Part shown: positions 1-14,100 of the stretch, piece by piece | Position numbering within the stretch: position 1 is the first letter of the stretch | Layout of the letters: the number at the start of each line of letters is the position of its first letter | Assembly: GCA_037954235.1 (NCBI GenBank) | Contig: JBBMOA010000013.1 | Location: 20,623,001 to 20,687,000 of the forward strand | Direction: 5' to 3' | DNA: 64,000 nt | DNA from: Aulostomus chinensis | Taxonomy: Eukaryota > Chordata > Actinopteri > Syngnathiformes > Aulostomidae | Program-made: the position numbers and the translations under genes | The notes under the pieces: generated by a model | Seen by the model: the letters and a program-made list of their open reading frames with translations, nothing else | The model's database searches: none | Told to the model about the DNA's origin: nothing

Positions 1-1172
1 ATTTGACTTCCTAAAGACGAATCCCAGGGCACGTCAGTGTTCAAGTAAAAAAACGTTTTCCAGAACATGAAGGTCCAAACCCTTAAAACAAATAATTAAA
101 TTGCCAGAATTTTTAAATCTTGAGCAAAATTCCAAAATAAAAGAAAACATTTACAAGTTACTATAAAAGCGAACATTCGTGTCGTATCAAGCACCACTAT
201 TCTGTGTTTCAGATGGTGTTGCCTCAGTCGTGATGAGAATAACAGGCTATTTGTGAAATATAATCAGCTTTTCTAAAGCCACAAATCATGACACTCACAC
301 AAAAGCATGCCTGTGATTTCTGACACATTACGTTCCATCGCCTTTTGCAAAAACATCATGTCCCATCAGAATAGACGCTGCATGGACGGCATGACTGATA
401 GATTCCAATAACCTAGATCCTCGGCTTAGCCAAACCGCTTCACATGCTAGCATTCATTATGCAAAAAAATCCCCAAGAGTGTGATGACTTGAACAAATAC
501 ACTCCTGCAACTGTCTGCCACCAAACAGGAACCAAAAAAGAAAAACCAATAACATTTCAAGTGTGGTGATCTATAACGTCACCCTCCGACGGAAGGATGG
601 AATCAAATGAGAACATGAAATATTCATGGTTCTCAAAGCCAGAAGCTCTGTGTGTTATATATGCTGATATATACACTAATGAAGAGACAGTTTGGACTGT
701 ATGATTGTGTACAAAAGAGGAGAGGAAGAAATGCACTTTTGTTGTAGCTGCAGGTCTTCATACCCAAACCATGCCCTTGTTCTCTCTCTTGGGGGTATTC
801 AACGTGCCCCCCACCCCCACCCCACCCCCCAAGCTGAATGTCAATGTGCCAGAGCTAAAACTGATGTGTGAGCTTGGCGTGAGCAGCCCAGGACCTGCAA
901 TCAATACTGCTGTCCCTTAGAGCGCCAGCATCTTTCCCCCCTCAACGCACGTATTAAACAAAGAAAATTCCACGATGTGGGATTTTTCCAATTTGTGAAA
1001 TTTTATCACCTCAACATGAGCTACATTGATAAAACTATGTGTCACTCATCTCCCTGATAGTAAAAAGCCCCGCAAGGATTTCACATGCAACGCAAGCGGA
1101 AATGAATGTGTTCAAATGCAAATTGTCCTCCCTTGTGAAATTTAGCATGAAAACCATACATGAAATATGTGA

Positions 1173-1198
1173 AACAGGTGATTGTGAAATCACCTGTT
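1173..1198. repeat. Perfect 11-bp inverted repeat with paired E-boxes
   Basis: The arms AACAGGTGATT (1173-1183) and AATCACCTGTT (1188-1198) are exact reverse complements around a 4-base loop, GTGA. Each arm contains an E-box core (CAGGTG/CACCTG). It sits in a stretch (about 1000-1340) unusually rich in GTGAAA and CATGAAA words, which suggests an old repeat rather than a single regulatory site. Confidence 0.5.
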
Positions 1199-1479
1199 GA
1201 TTAAAACATGTCATTTTTGGAATGTTTTCATGGTGAAATGTGCATATTCAATTCGGATAGAAATCATAGGCTTTAAACCCATTGGATGATGTGCAGAAAT
1301 TCATGGGATTGCATCTGGAGATTCATAGGATTACACATGAAACTAACAAATGGTGGAGAGCAAGCAGGGAAAAGAGAAGCAGAACTCACAGAAACGGCAG
1401 TGAGGTGAAAACTCGGTCCCCATCAGTCCAAAAGTAAGCAAATAAAACAGGAGGAATAAGACAAAAACATTATCCCGAG

Positions 1480-1640
1480 GAGCCAAACACACCAGGAGGG
1501 CAGGATAGTTGGACACAGGTGCAGCTCATTAGGGCAGAGCAGGTGGGGATAACAGGAGGACAGGAAGTAAAGCTGTAATAAGAGGAGAGGAAAGCAGTCT
1601 ACAAAATAAAACAGGAATCAACAATGAGAGCCAGTGAAAG
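1480..1640. repeat. Possible dispersed repeat, purine-rich
   Basis: This stretch is dominated by AGGAGG, CAGGAAG and ACACAGGTGCAGCT-type words and ends in AAAATAAAACAGGA. It resembles widely dispersed fish repeat ends by general composition. I cannot assign a family or define ends, so this is a weak call based on style of sequence only. Confidence 0.25.
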
Positions 1641-2706
1641 TATACCCAGTGAATGAGAAGTTACACACAGACGCCCATGAAAAATCATAGGAATGCTATA
1701 ATTAAACACTGAGTTTGTGGGATTGCATGAATAATAATCCATATTTTTTGCTGGTCCGGCTTCACTTGCTCCAACTTTGAGGTGTGTAACTTAACACAGA
1801 TTCCTAAGCTTCCGTGTAAGTACTCACATTATGAGGGAAAAACGTTTTTCCTCATGCTGGATTTCAAAAAAAGGATTGTTTTTCTAAATGTGATTAAACA
1901 CAGCTTCTTAAATGACATCAGACAATTGTTACAGTTCCATATTTGTTCACTTGATGTTAATTTTTAAGGGATTTGGATGTTGAATCATATTAAATATACT
2001 TAAATGTACTTGTCCAAAATTAAAACATCTATTAAACACCGTGTAGCCAAGTAGACAACAGCTGGATGAAGAAATAGTCGGTGAGGGGAACATAGTTGTT
2101 TCTCCTGACAGTGACATATCAAAGAGCCGTCCTTAGACGTAGCAACATAAACAGAGGAAACCAGTTTTTCTCTCAAGATTAAATCACTTTTCCTTCTTAA
2201 CCTTTTACAGCAAAATCCTTAATAGAAAGTGAAACAAAAAAAGATAAAGGATGTCTTTCTTTGAGTTTGTCCTGAGCTCCAGTAACCGGACATGATTTTG
2301 AGGCTGTAGTGAGTAATACAAAAGACAAATCCATCAGAAATTACAGGCGTTTTGTCCACCGGACCGCCAGTCAAAAAGCAAAACATAAACACAGAAATAT
2401 GATCAGTTAACCAAGAGGAGACATCTGGGCTCTTTCACATTTTATCGCTACTTAAAAAAAAAATGCCGATAAATCTCCAAAATTCCCGATCACAAATTTT
2501 CCAAAAAGACAAAACACAATATCACCGAGTTGAAAAGGTAAATTTTATTTATTTATAACTTTCCATATCATAAAATACAGCACAAAGTGATTTAACATCA
2601 AATTGAATGCATATTTTGGGAATATCCTGTAAAACATCTTGAAAGAAAAGCAAAAAGCCTCAGCGACAGCCCTGAAATGTATCTCTTACGTACAAGACTT
2701 CTCTAT

Positions 2707-2724
2707 CCCCCCCCCCCCCCCCCC
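2707..2724 (+). repeat. Homopolymer C tract
   Basis: An uninterrupted run of 18 C. A similar C run of 16 lies at 45484-45499. Such tracts are prone to length error in sequencing and to slippage in replication. Confidence 0.95.
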
Positions 2725-3497
2725 GCGCCTCATTTGAATTTCATTATTGCGAAAATACTCAATGGCATGCGTTTGAAAACACAGCAAGGAAATCCTACAT
2801 TCCAAACATCACTGAAAAACCCGTCCTTGTGTATACTTATACAGAAAATCCCATGTGGATTCATTTCAACTAATCCCTTGCTGTGCTACTACATTTCTCT
2901 AATTCCAACATCTGAGAGAACCCCCACAGCTGGGAGGACTGCAGCTGGGGTTTAGGTGGATAATAGTTAGAGACACATATGCACACTGCATTTCCTTTGT
3001 ATGCCAACAGAAGAAACAAGGAATTAGTCCCTTCCCAATCCATCCATGGAGCTCCTAGGTAGTCAGAAATAAGTCAGTCCCCTTTTCAAAACTCCCTCGC
3101 GTTATAAAATACTCACAATTTCAAGGGGGAGGGCTTTAGTTTAAGATAGAATTAGGTGTGACAGCATTTCTTCAGCCATGATGCCACGAATTCACCAGTG
3201 GCTCCATTCAAGCCTGAAACGCCTGATTTGGAGGACAAGATATGATAAAGTGCGCAAATACCTTTAAATCAGCGGCTGCATTTGTTTCTCAGATACAGTT
3301 TGCTGTGTTTCAAATGGCTCTTTATCAGTAACAGCCTGTTAATCATCAACTGATTAATTCAATTACAGATTAAAACTTATGCTTCAATGAAAAAATATGA
3401 GCTGATACATTTTTTTTTTAAAGTTTGGAGACCACTATGAATTAAAAAGTAATAAATTTGATCAATATGTACATATCAAGACATTGTATTTGAAAAT

Positions 3498-3875
3498 CCA
3501 TCCATCCATTTTCTTCCATTTATCCTGTTAAGGGTAATGGGGGGGGGGGGGGGCGGGGGCTGGAGCCTATCCCAGCAGCCTGAGAGGCGGGGTTCACCCT
3601 GGACAGGTCACCAGTCCATCACAGGGCCAACACATAGAGACAGACAACCATTCACACTCACAGTCACACCTACGGTCAATTTAGAGTATCAATCAGCCTC
3701 GTCCCCTCTTGATGTCTTTGGACTGTGGGAGGAAGCTGAAGTACCAGAGAGAACCCACACAGGAACAGGGAGAACATGGAGACTCCACACAGAAAGATCC
3801 CGAGCCAGGACTCGAACCCAGAACCTTCTTGCTGTGAGGCGACAGTGCTGACCACTGCACCACCGTGCCACCTGC
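3498..3875 (-). mobile_element. Full-length tRNA-headed SINE (DANA/V-SINE-like), minus orientation
   Basis: Read on the minus strand, the element starts with a tRNA-like head (A-box-like GTGGTGCAGTGGTCAGCAC, B box GGTTCGAGTCC). It continues through the central domain common to fish SINEs (CCTCCCACAGTCCAAAGACAT) and ends in a tail with a TGGATGGATGG run. A 10-bp target-site duplication, ATTTGAAAAT, lies immediately outside at 3488-3497 and 3876-3885, so this is an intact retroposed unit. A G run (3539-3554) interrupts the tail. Family name is by recognition of the head and central domain; the exact subfamily needs a repeat library. Confidence 0.85.
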
Positions 3876-4371
3876 ATTTGAAAATAATTCTGTTTTATTT
3901 TTTAAGAATGCATATATGTATATGTTTGACATTACAACCTGCCACATTCAGTGCCTCCTTCCTCACAATGACACATGCGCACACGCGCGTGCACACACAC
4001 ACATACACATCTGATCTGCATACTTATATTTTTGCCTTCAGCCTCTCATCATTAATTACCCTCCAGTTTGTATTACTCATGTTGTGTTTGTCCCTTCTGC
4101 ATCTTCTTGTACTTTGAAGCTCATGTACACTCAACAAAGACATAATACCACACTTTTCTTTTCACTCCCATTTTTCATTCATGTAAAACATTAAAGGCCT
4201 CATAAATCACACACAAGGTTTCTTTCTCAGAAGATTTGTTTGCGAATTTGATGAGGATCCATGTTAGTGAGCAGTTAAACTTTACCATAAAATTCTAATG
4301 ATATCTTTCTTTCATTTTTTTTAACGCCTCTGGGAGAGAGTAATGGAATTAAAAACTTTAAGAGCATCACC

Positions 4372-4402
4372 AAAACAAACAAACAAACAAACAAACAAAC
4401 AA
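4372..4402 (+). repeat. (CAAA)n microsatellite
   Basis: About seven tandem CAAA units, followed by CAATTT. Confidence 0.9.
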
Positions 4403-7400
4403 TTTAAAGTGGAAATACACTGATTTCTTTGGGGTCTTGAGTGTGCGGAATAGCTACAGTAGATCTTATAGTTTTGGTTCTTCAACCGCTACAGTTCTTC
4501 ATCTTTTAAGCACTCCTACCTCCACGCTGAGTTTAATTCACCCATCGGAATTTTCAAAAGCGGCACAAGACCAAGAAGTAGTTTAGTAGGAGCGTCTCCA
4601 TCCAGAATTTCCCTCATCAAACTGTGTCTCCTCTCACTGAGCTGTGCTTTACATATATTAGGAGCAATCAAGGTAACTCCTCAGGCGTGGACACTGAGGA
4701 GACAACACGCCACTAGCCACGTCTCATCTGTTTCTCTTCTTGAAGCTAAACTGTAGACTTTGTATGAATCACATGCACCCACACCTTCTCTTCTCCAACT
4801 ATACAGTAAGTCAAGCCTGGATTATGAGCAGGAGGGATCGCTACCCTGAGGGCCCCGGAGGCTCCAGCTGATGAATGTGTAATATATTAAAAGATCGCTA
4901 TATATCTCTGCAGAGGAAAAGCCCCTTCACCAAATGATAACTTTACTTTGTTTGTTCATGATTTCGAGGAAGGCACAAAGGTCTTCTCAGATCTGAGCTC
5001 TCGTCATCTGCTGCAATTTCAAAAAAAGAAAAAAAGAAATGACCACTGAAGAAAAGAAATATTCAATGAAGTCAAAATGCTGCTTGATAAAGGTGTGGTT
5101 ACACTTTGGAGCAACAAAGCATTTTGTCACTGGGGAATATTCATGGTTTTTATTGACTGTTGGAAACTAGAAATAAATCTAAATGTCCCGAAACTTGTAA
5201 ATCTTGAACTGCATCACCATAACAGCCACGAGAGGGCATAATGTAGCACTTGTTGGAACAAATGACGCATAACGACAGTTCAGGCAAACCACTGAGTCCA
5301 GCTTAGCCTTTAGCCTGGGGATGATCAGCTGATCCTGGGCAGCCAACCTTAGCTGACTATCCTGCTGTTCTTTTCCATGCGCTCTACTGGTAAAAGCCTC
5401 CTCTTCATTCTTTGCTCGCCACCTCCACGCCTCACTCTTCTTTTTACATGCTGTATCCGACTTCATCAACGTCACTTCTGTTCTGTGACTGTTCTGTACC
5501 CAGTGGGGGTCTTTGTTGTTGCTTTTCCACTTTCCATAAATGCACATTGAAGGGCAGGGAGATCCCAGAACAGAGCCATACTGCCAGATAAACTTAATAC
5601 AACTGGCTGATGATTCCTTTGACAGAAGTTGTCCTGACTGAACTGATTTGATCTTTTTTTCTTTTCTTTGCGGGACAAATCTACCTCAAAATAAACCTAC
5701 TGGAATGTTAAAACTTTGATCAGTTTGCATTTTTATCAAGTGTTCACCGCTTGAAGTATACAACCAATTTCTTGTGAGCCTCAGGAGGTGTGAATATTTT
5801 AGATAATGAAGTCAAAGCTGGCCCTGGTGTCGACAGATACTGTAGATATTTAAATGCAAAGGCTTTTCCAGAAGAATCAGAATTCAAGTGCTAGAATGTG
5901 AGCACATAACGGGCATAATATCTAAAAACAGAAAGTAAAGAGTAATTTCCTCGTTGAGGTTGACACAGGCTGTGACAATCAAAAAGGTCATTTCTGTGCT
6001 AATTAAAAGTAGGGCAAAGAAAAGTCCCTTCATTAAATACCATGTATCCCTGTGAATGCCAAAGACAGCATGATAATGAATGCTTGTGATGTTTCTTAAG
6101 GTTAGCCTTTCCATCTTCATCTTGCTTGTTTTCACTGGCAGGTCAACAGCAAGACTGAGCCTGCAGGACCCCATCAGTCTGCTTCCTTTTGGCTGGAAAT
6201 TAGTATGAAAACAAAGTGTTTGACCTCTCACATCTCCAGATATATTATCATAAAATTATAATAGAATTATTTAAAAATATGCTGCATAATTATGGGAATG
6301 ATTTAAAACATTTAGGTTCTCCCAAAAGTGTGATTATTGCTTTTATGTGATCAATTAACAAAAGAGGTCATGTTATGAATGTTGGATGTTTTACTTTCAA
6401 GCGTAATTGAGGAGATAAATCATCAGATAGTTAGAGGAGGATTCTCACTGGCTGACAGATGTGTGGCCTTTCAAAGTCTTAAAATTCAGACATGCCAGAG
6501 ACATTTTTAGAAGGCGATGTCTTTTCTCATTCACCTGATATTAACAATTGATCAAAATCTCTCTTTAACTCTGTCATTGGAAGGTCTTACCACTACAAAT
6601 ACTGTCAAGAATTAGTAAAAAAAAAAAAGCGGCTTTGTGCATGTGGAAGACAGATATTTCTTAAATTGGAGTTTTTTTGCTCTTTCTCCTGGAGGGGCAC
6701 TCATCTCTCAGCCTCCTCTTTCAATGAGCTGCCACACAGAAATTCAACTCTGATACTCTGGCGTGATCTGCTGTCACGTGATCACTGTGTGTGGTGGCAG
6801 ACTCCCATGCTTTAATCCCCCACTGTTGGACAGCCTTCTTCCTGCTGAGATGGTTATTACAATGATCTTTCTTCTTTTTCTCCCAAAGCGTCACGTTCCT
6901 TCACCCTGCCTCACCTCTAATGTCCAGCGTTTCACTGGTGCATACGGGAGGTGTGCTTGCGTTGATTGTTGTAGCGGAGTTGGACCTGTTTCATTCTACT
7001 GCAAGATAGAAAATTCATCCATCAGAGCTGGAAAACTACCAAATATATCATCTGGAAATCTACAGTAGTCTCCCTTCTGCTCTTTGAATTCCTGAGCTGG
7101 GTAAAAGAACAGAGGTTCGTTCTCTTACAGTTGTCATGATTGGAATAGCCAAGCTGAATGAAAGCTATCTGCCTGACTGTTTCTTAAAGGAGCACTGTGA
7201 CTACTTCAATCACGGGTAGGCAACTTTAAATCTAAGATTTGTGATCTGTGTTGTGACATCTCAGGGAGTCGAATATTCAGGCCTCAGTTTTTGTTTTTTG
7301 TTATCATTGGATCATGTCGTGATCAGTTTTTTTTTTTAAATCAAGTGTAAAAAGGTGCAATTATACAAAAAAATAAAAAATAAAAAAAAGATGTTCAGGC

Positions 7401-8031
7401 TTTCTTCCAGGAATGGTAAAAACCACATTATTCAGACTCCTAGAAGCAGGCTTCCTATCTCGGGTTAACTTTTTCAAACAGAATCCTAAAAATGCTGATC
7501 GTCAAAACTACAGCAATCCCAACACCTCCTCTATGTCTTGTTGCCTTGGTAACAAAGGGCCTGCTGCGAAGCCAAGGGCGAAAAATTCTGTAGTTTAGGT
7601 TTGTGGTTTAGGAAAGGAGGCAACCAGGCTAAAGTGGCATGAAGGTGTGTACATGTGTTTTAGTATAGCATGAGTATGCATAATGCACTCCTGTGTATGT
7701 TTGTGTAATGGGTAAGTGACTGGTGTTGATTCACCAGGATCAACACTGGTGAGTTCAGCTCGTGAGCTCTTCCCTCATCTTTTCTTTTCCTTGCTCCCTA
7801 TGTCTCTGCTCCCATCAGCATCATTGATACCACTGCAGGAGCATCCAAAAAAACTCACATCTGTGTTGCATCACACTCGAGGTGAAGTGGTTTCACCGCC
7901 AAAGCATACAACACACAGAAATGTGAGAGACAAGACACAGAGGGACGCTAAGCAAGTGTTTCCACACCCTTTTATTTACAGTCCCATTCCTGCTGAGCAA
8001 TGTTCCACATCCAGTTACCCCCCCCCACCCC

Positions 8032-8034
<3 letters not shown>

Positions 8035-8114
<80 letters not shown>
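8035..8114 (+). repeat. (AC)40 microsatellite
   Basis: Forty uninterrupted AC units, preceded by a C-rich stretch. All open frames across it are repeat translations and are not genes. Confidence 0.97.
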
Positions 8115-8116
<2 letters not shown>

Positions 8117-11100
8117 CAATGTGTCACTGTGACGATATGGGTGCAACTGCAGTGCAAATTTCCATTTTTTCCCACCCCTGCATGTCATTGCATATGATAT
8201 ATTGATAATAAATGGATGTCAGTGATTTATAAAGTGTCCTCACCCAAGTTGTCAAGTGTTCAACCCTGCTGTTTGTGCTGCAGATTTATGCCCATCTCTC
8301 TGCTATCAAGCCAAACCTTTTGGGGGAATTCTTGGTAAAGCTGATTTTTATTTTAAAACTTCTGCAAATCCCGTAAAATAACCAATTCAACGAAACCAAA
8401 ACTCCAAATCGAAAAAGGTGCACAAATCATTTTTAATGGTAACAACTGCTGACATTTTTACTATTTAAACAGAATTGCTCATGAGCCCTTTTCCCACCAA
8501 ACTGCAAGTTTATGAACTGGTGCCGTTCCCTGAAACTTTGTTCTGTCTATCGAACCAGCCCACGTCTCAACAGTTTTGAGGTGAATTATTGTGTCATCAA
8601 AGAAGGGTGTTGCGCAATAAAATGCAATGCCTGGCAGGGCTGCCCCATCTGCAACTGTAGTGTTTCAAATCTGAACATTAAGATCCACTTGTTCATATAC
8701 AGAGGCGAGCAAAAGAGGGAGAGCGCTCCCCTCGAGGAAGGAGTTCACAAGAATAAACAAAAAATGTTTGGTTCCTGCTGCAAACCTGATTATCTTTTGT
8801 CGAAAATGCTTGAAAAGATTCAAAATAAGGTTCACGAACGGGCACAAGACCCGGTCCCTGTCAAATGAAAGGCCTATTAAACAAGCAGTGATTCACGCAG
8901 TCCACTTTTCTGGAGCATTTTAGCATCTTTCAGCTCATTTTTTTTGCTGTATCAGTTCACTCTCACTTCAACAGAGAGCTGCTTTGCTCTGCTCTATTAA
9001 ATTCACAGTCTGTTACCTTCCCAGCATCAAACCACAGTCAGAGGTAGTAACTAGCAGGTTAGTGGAGTGTGTGGTTGCTGAGCAGCTACTACCTTCATGA
9101 TTTGGTGGAAACCAAAGTGGAATTTAAGAGTAAAAAAGTGCATTTGCATTCATTAAGTAAAACAAACACAACCTTAATGGGATGAAAATGTTTCTCCGTC
9201 TCTTGTGAATGTGTAAGTAGTTTACTCACACTTTTGCACAATAACTTGAGTGATAATGTGCCACTGCTGTAGTTACAGCTTGTTCCACCGCTCCCGAGTG
9301 CCTCCCAAAAAAAATCAATTACCTCTGCTTTAATCTTGTAAGGAAGGAAATGTTTGCTTTCTATATATATATATATTGCTCTTGAATTCTAAAGTAACAA
9401 CGTTGAGAAACTGTGCATTGAGTTCCAGATAAAACCTGCATACTCAAAGTCAGTAAATAATATTTTATGAAAGTAAAACAATCCACGATGAATAAAATGT
9501 CAAGTGATGTCCACCGGGGTACAAGCTACAAGTTCATAATGTCTCTTTTAAATAAATCATCACATTCTGATGCTCTGTGAAATCTTCTTAACCAGGTGAA
9601 GGTAATCTGTGGTCAACACAACTTTTTTAACTAATGCACACGCCATTAAAGAAATATTTTTTGCACAGAGTAATAGCAGCCACAACCTTTCACAATTTCT
9701 GTATCAGATAATTAAAGTGCTGGGAATAGGCTTTGCTTTGACCTACCAACTCCTCATTAGCATTTAATATGAAACGAACTGAGCATTAACATTTTAACAT
9801 CCAGCAGCACACATAAAACTATTTTAATAAGTTAAAATCTAATTATGCCTTCACAATTGATTCAAGTGTCACAAAGCTCGGCGGTCAAGTGTAAAGAGGG
9901 GTAATGAGCTGGAACTCCCATTGTGGCATGTTTAAGACTTCACAGGTCTGTAAACACATGGAGCTTTGGAACATGGACACGGAATTGCAATCGTGGGATC
10001 TCTTGGATGCAGTTGCCTTGTTACCATGGTGATGCTGTTCATAAAAACCCTCCATGTTCTTCTGTGAAAGCTCTTTAGAATTCACAAAGACGCTGTATTT
10101 TCCTGCTTACGCTTGTATTTGTGTCTACTGAGGTCACGTGTGGTGTCAAAAAATATGGAGCTTGGACTTTAACTAGGGTGGAATATGACCTCACCCTGGC
10201 TCCTCTGCATTCTGCATGACCAAGGAATAATATGACTTGATAACTAACTCCCTTAAGGCTCTTGCTTATTTCCATCACTGTACAGAGCAATAAAACAATA
10301 TAATTCATGGTAAAACAAAGCAGAAGCATTGTGTGCATGATGTTATTTGTTTTCATCTTAGAGCAAAGGGAGTATGTGTGCTCCAGGCTGTAAGAGAAAT
10401 CAATTCGCAGGTTCATACTGCAGTAAACTGAGACATATTGAACTCATATCCAGAATCATTTCTTCAGGTAATAGAGAGGTGGCTACTCAAGGAAAACACA
10501 AGCTGAAGTTTTTTTTTTTAACCCACAAATGAAAAATGAAACAGAGCGAAAAAAATAACAAAAGTACACAAAATAAAGTACATTAAAACTTGAGGGTCTA
10601 AATCTACCTGATGTACAGATGTAAGCAGTCAGCCTGCAAAACTGCTTTGTAACATGGTTGATTTGGCTTATCGAAGCTCTGAGGGGCATTTCAGGAGTCA
10701 CAGTTTATCTGTATGTGAAAAGGTCAGGGTTGCAATCCATTACACAGATGCTACACAATGAAAGATGAGTTTTAAGTGGTACAAAAAAAAAATGGACTTC
10801 ATCTTTTCTTGCCTTATGGGTCCTTTTGTCCAGTGCTGTTATTGTACTCAATGAAAAGAAGACTTTAAGTTATAAATAACCTGCAGATATCATTCAGACC
10901 AGGAGCAAGGAAACACACAAAGGTCTCTACTCTGTTTGGACTTGCTCAGCAAAGAAAATCCCAATGTGAGGCAGTGACGCAGGTCTGAAAACCTGCTCTC
11001 AGCTATTCAGCCGTTCAGAGGTCCTCCCTGGAATAAAACCTTCTGACATGGTTGCTTTCAAGTCCAATTTTCTGAAAATCTGTGTTTCCTTAGTAACACC

Positions 11101-14100
11101 CAACTGCCAACAGACTGCAGTTCCACACTTGCACTGAATTCTGTATTAGAGGCTCTTTTATGCTGGATTAATGCCTTGTTGTTTTGTTTTTATCTTATTA
11201 TCAGTTAAACCGCTTCATATTTTAAACCCCTGTTATATATCTTGTTCTCGTGTAAAGTTTCTTTGCCTCATATTCCCACATCGCGGAAAAATCTATTTTT
11301 TTTCATCTTCTGTTTATCTTGTAAAAAGGCACGATTTTGCACTTTAATAATAATAAGCTGAATTTGTGAAGCCCTTTTAAAAACATAACAAATTGCTTTA
11401 CAACAGATTAAACTCATAAATCTTTCACATCCTACAAATCTCTATACTTTATCTCTTAAAGTACACATTTGTCTCACGAGCAGGGTCTGAAGCTGCTCGA
11501 TGTCGCGATTCGTCACATAAATCTTATTATCTATCTGGATGCTTTGACATCAAATGTTGTATATTTTGTGGTTTTGTTGATGTCTTCTGTACATTTTTTC
11601 CATTTAAAAAGGGATTTTTGGAGTTCTTCCTTGGTATTATCATACCTTTGTAATGAGGCAAGTTGTGATTCGGGCTGTATAAATAGAAAATTGAACTGAT
11701 TTGATTTGAAAAGGATGAAAAGCATTTCCAAACAAATCAAGAGGTTATTCAACACTATGGGAAGAAGCAGAGATAGCTGCCGTCCATATGAGGTCTAAAA
11801 AAAATCTAACACTTAACATATGTAGAACACATTTCTTTACAAGATCGTTTTTAAACTGTTAAGAACTTTAAAAGAGTCCTATATATCTTATTAGTGTGCT
11901 TTAAATTCATCAAGAGGAGGCTTTTACGTCACCACTTGACCACTTAACGTCTGCAAAACGAACATGAATTAGGGGGAAAAGCCATTTTCATTTTTTCCAA
12001 TCATCGTTATTAAACTGCTTAATTACTGAACAGAGAACCATCGCCAGACGAAGAGAGCAACGGAACAGAATGTGTCACTTCAAATGAACATTATCTTTGC
12101 TGAGGTTGCATCACCGAGTCAACAAAACTCTTCTATCAGATTACTTCATTTAGCATTTCTGAGATGACATGATCGCATCCCACTGGGAGAAAGACCCGTC
12201 GCTACACGATCAATACAACAATAAAAACAAAATTAGTCAATTCTTCAGTAATTACCTGGACCTCATCTATCAGCTCAAGTGGGTGGAGTTGGAGCAACAA
12301 GTTCAAACACTTAAGGGAGGATTTCTGTAATTTGATTTTCTGCTAAATTGGACCTGATGTGTTTTGTAGATCTGTTCTGCCCCAAATTGACACTGACAAG
12401 ACAAATGCCACACAACAGTTGCCAAGTAGACTGGACTACAAACTGAATCACGGATCGATTATACTATTAAAATTGATTTCCTCAAAATATACTGAAGTAC
12501 TGTCTGTTGAGGCTCCCTCAGCTTGGGTATAACAGCTCCTTAGATCATTAGTAATAATATTTCAGATGTAATCACCGGGAGGGTATTATTGATCCTCATC
12601 TTGACATTGGCAATAGAGTAAAATCATAATTAAGCTCATAACTTCCAAGACGGAAGCGTTTGATGCAGTGTCTGGGCAAGAGAACAGAAGATTCTCTTTC
12701 ACCAAAAGAAAAAAATTCAGAAATAGAAAATATATTATAAAAGAACACAAAGGATGAACTAGGGTACTTCTTTGAGTAACCCATTTAGGTATGAGGCAGT
12801 GAATAATGTATTAAGTGAATAATTTATGAGCGAGATATTGTACAGTGCCTAAACATCTGCAGGCGAGCCACATAGCAACACTTTCTTCATCTGAAAGCAA
12901 ATTAATTTTCTGCCTTTTTATGTCAAATGTCAAGAAATTAATCAAAGACTGGCTTAATATCACTTAGAGAATATTCAGAGCATTCTAATGAACTGACTGA
13001 ATCAGTATAACTAACATCTGAACAGTTTGAAAATACTCTTGGAATACAGGTACTACAACATGAGTATTTTTCAATGCAACACACTCTGGTCTCTGGAGCA
13101 AAAAACCAAGAAATCCATTTTTCTTGCACTACACACTTCCCAGCTGCTTGGACCATTAAATCAGGAGTTCACCATTAGCACAATTCCCTCTAACACAGCT
13201 CCTGTACCAGTGAGTACATTTATCTTATATAAGTTTAATTGGGTGTCACATTAAAGATATCGACGAGTCATTTAGTCAAAACTTTAATTTAAGGTATCTG
13301 TAATTACTTTGACCATTAAGCAGGAAGCATTGATTTATGTGGGGGGAAAAAACTAATTAAAGATATCTACAAATTGTTATTTTTTTTGTATTATTATTTC
13401 CATACAAATCAATGGTTCTTTCTAACAATGTAAGGCTGTAACTTAATTTTTTTTTTTTGATTCCAAAACTAATTGAATCTATCTTAAATAAAGCATGTGA
13501 GTGAGGGATGGAGCAGATAGTCACGCGAGCTCACGCTTCAGTTTGTTCAGATGACAATTTTAGGGGGCTTTTAGTTTGGTTCGTACGTGAAGGAGAAGAA
13601 AAACATCTCCAGCAAATGACGGCCAAAAGCAAACACGTGCATGTGGGTAATTTTTATAACCATCACCTGGGTTAAAGTCTCTGGGTTTATCTATCTACTG
13701 CAGGGTCATTTGACAAAAAGCCTGCTACAACCTGACATCAACTGCCTGATCTGGAAGTCAGAGACTTCAAATGAATCTGTCTTCAACTCATGTACAGAGA
13801 TGTTTACTGGAATAATAAAATAAAAAAAGACCAATTTACAGGTCAGAAGTTCTCCTTTAAAGCCATTTCAGACACATTCAAATCAACGGGGGCCTAATTA
13901 AAGCAGCAACATATGCACTCCTCCTCTTAGACCAGTCACATAAATTAAATACATGACATTTGAGACCCTTTAGTGTTAGAAGTTGTATTTATGGAGGTGC
14001 AGCATTTGCTAGAGCTGCTTTCTGTCCCTATAGATCAACACAATGATGCAACACCTTGGCAAGATTGCCCACTGTGACCCAGCTTTCCTTTTCATTTTAC

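Noticed and set aside
3537..4117. Overlapping frames on both strands near 3.5-4.1 kb
   Set aside because: They lie across the SINE and are repeat-derived.
7716..7765. Short inverted repeat around TGTTGAT/ATCAACA
   Set aside because: Only about seven to ten paired bases with a short loop; expected by chance at this window size.
7716..8197. Open frames rich in Thr-His or Cys-Val on both strands
   Set aside because: They are translations of the (AC)40 microsatellite and its flanks.
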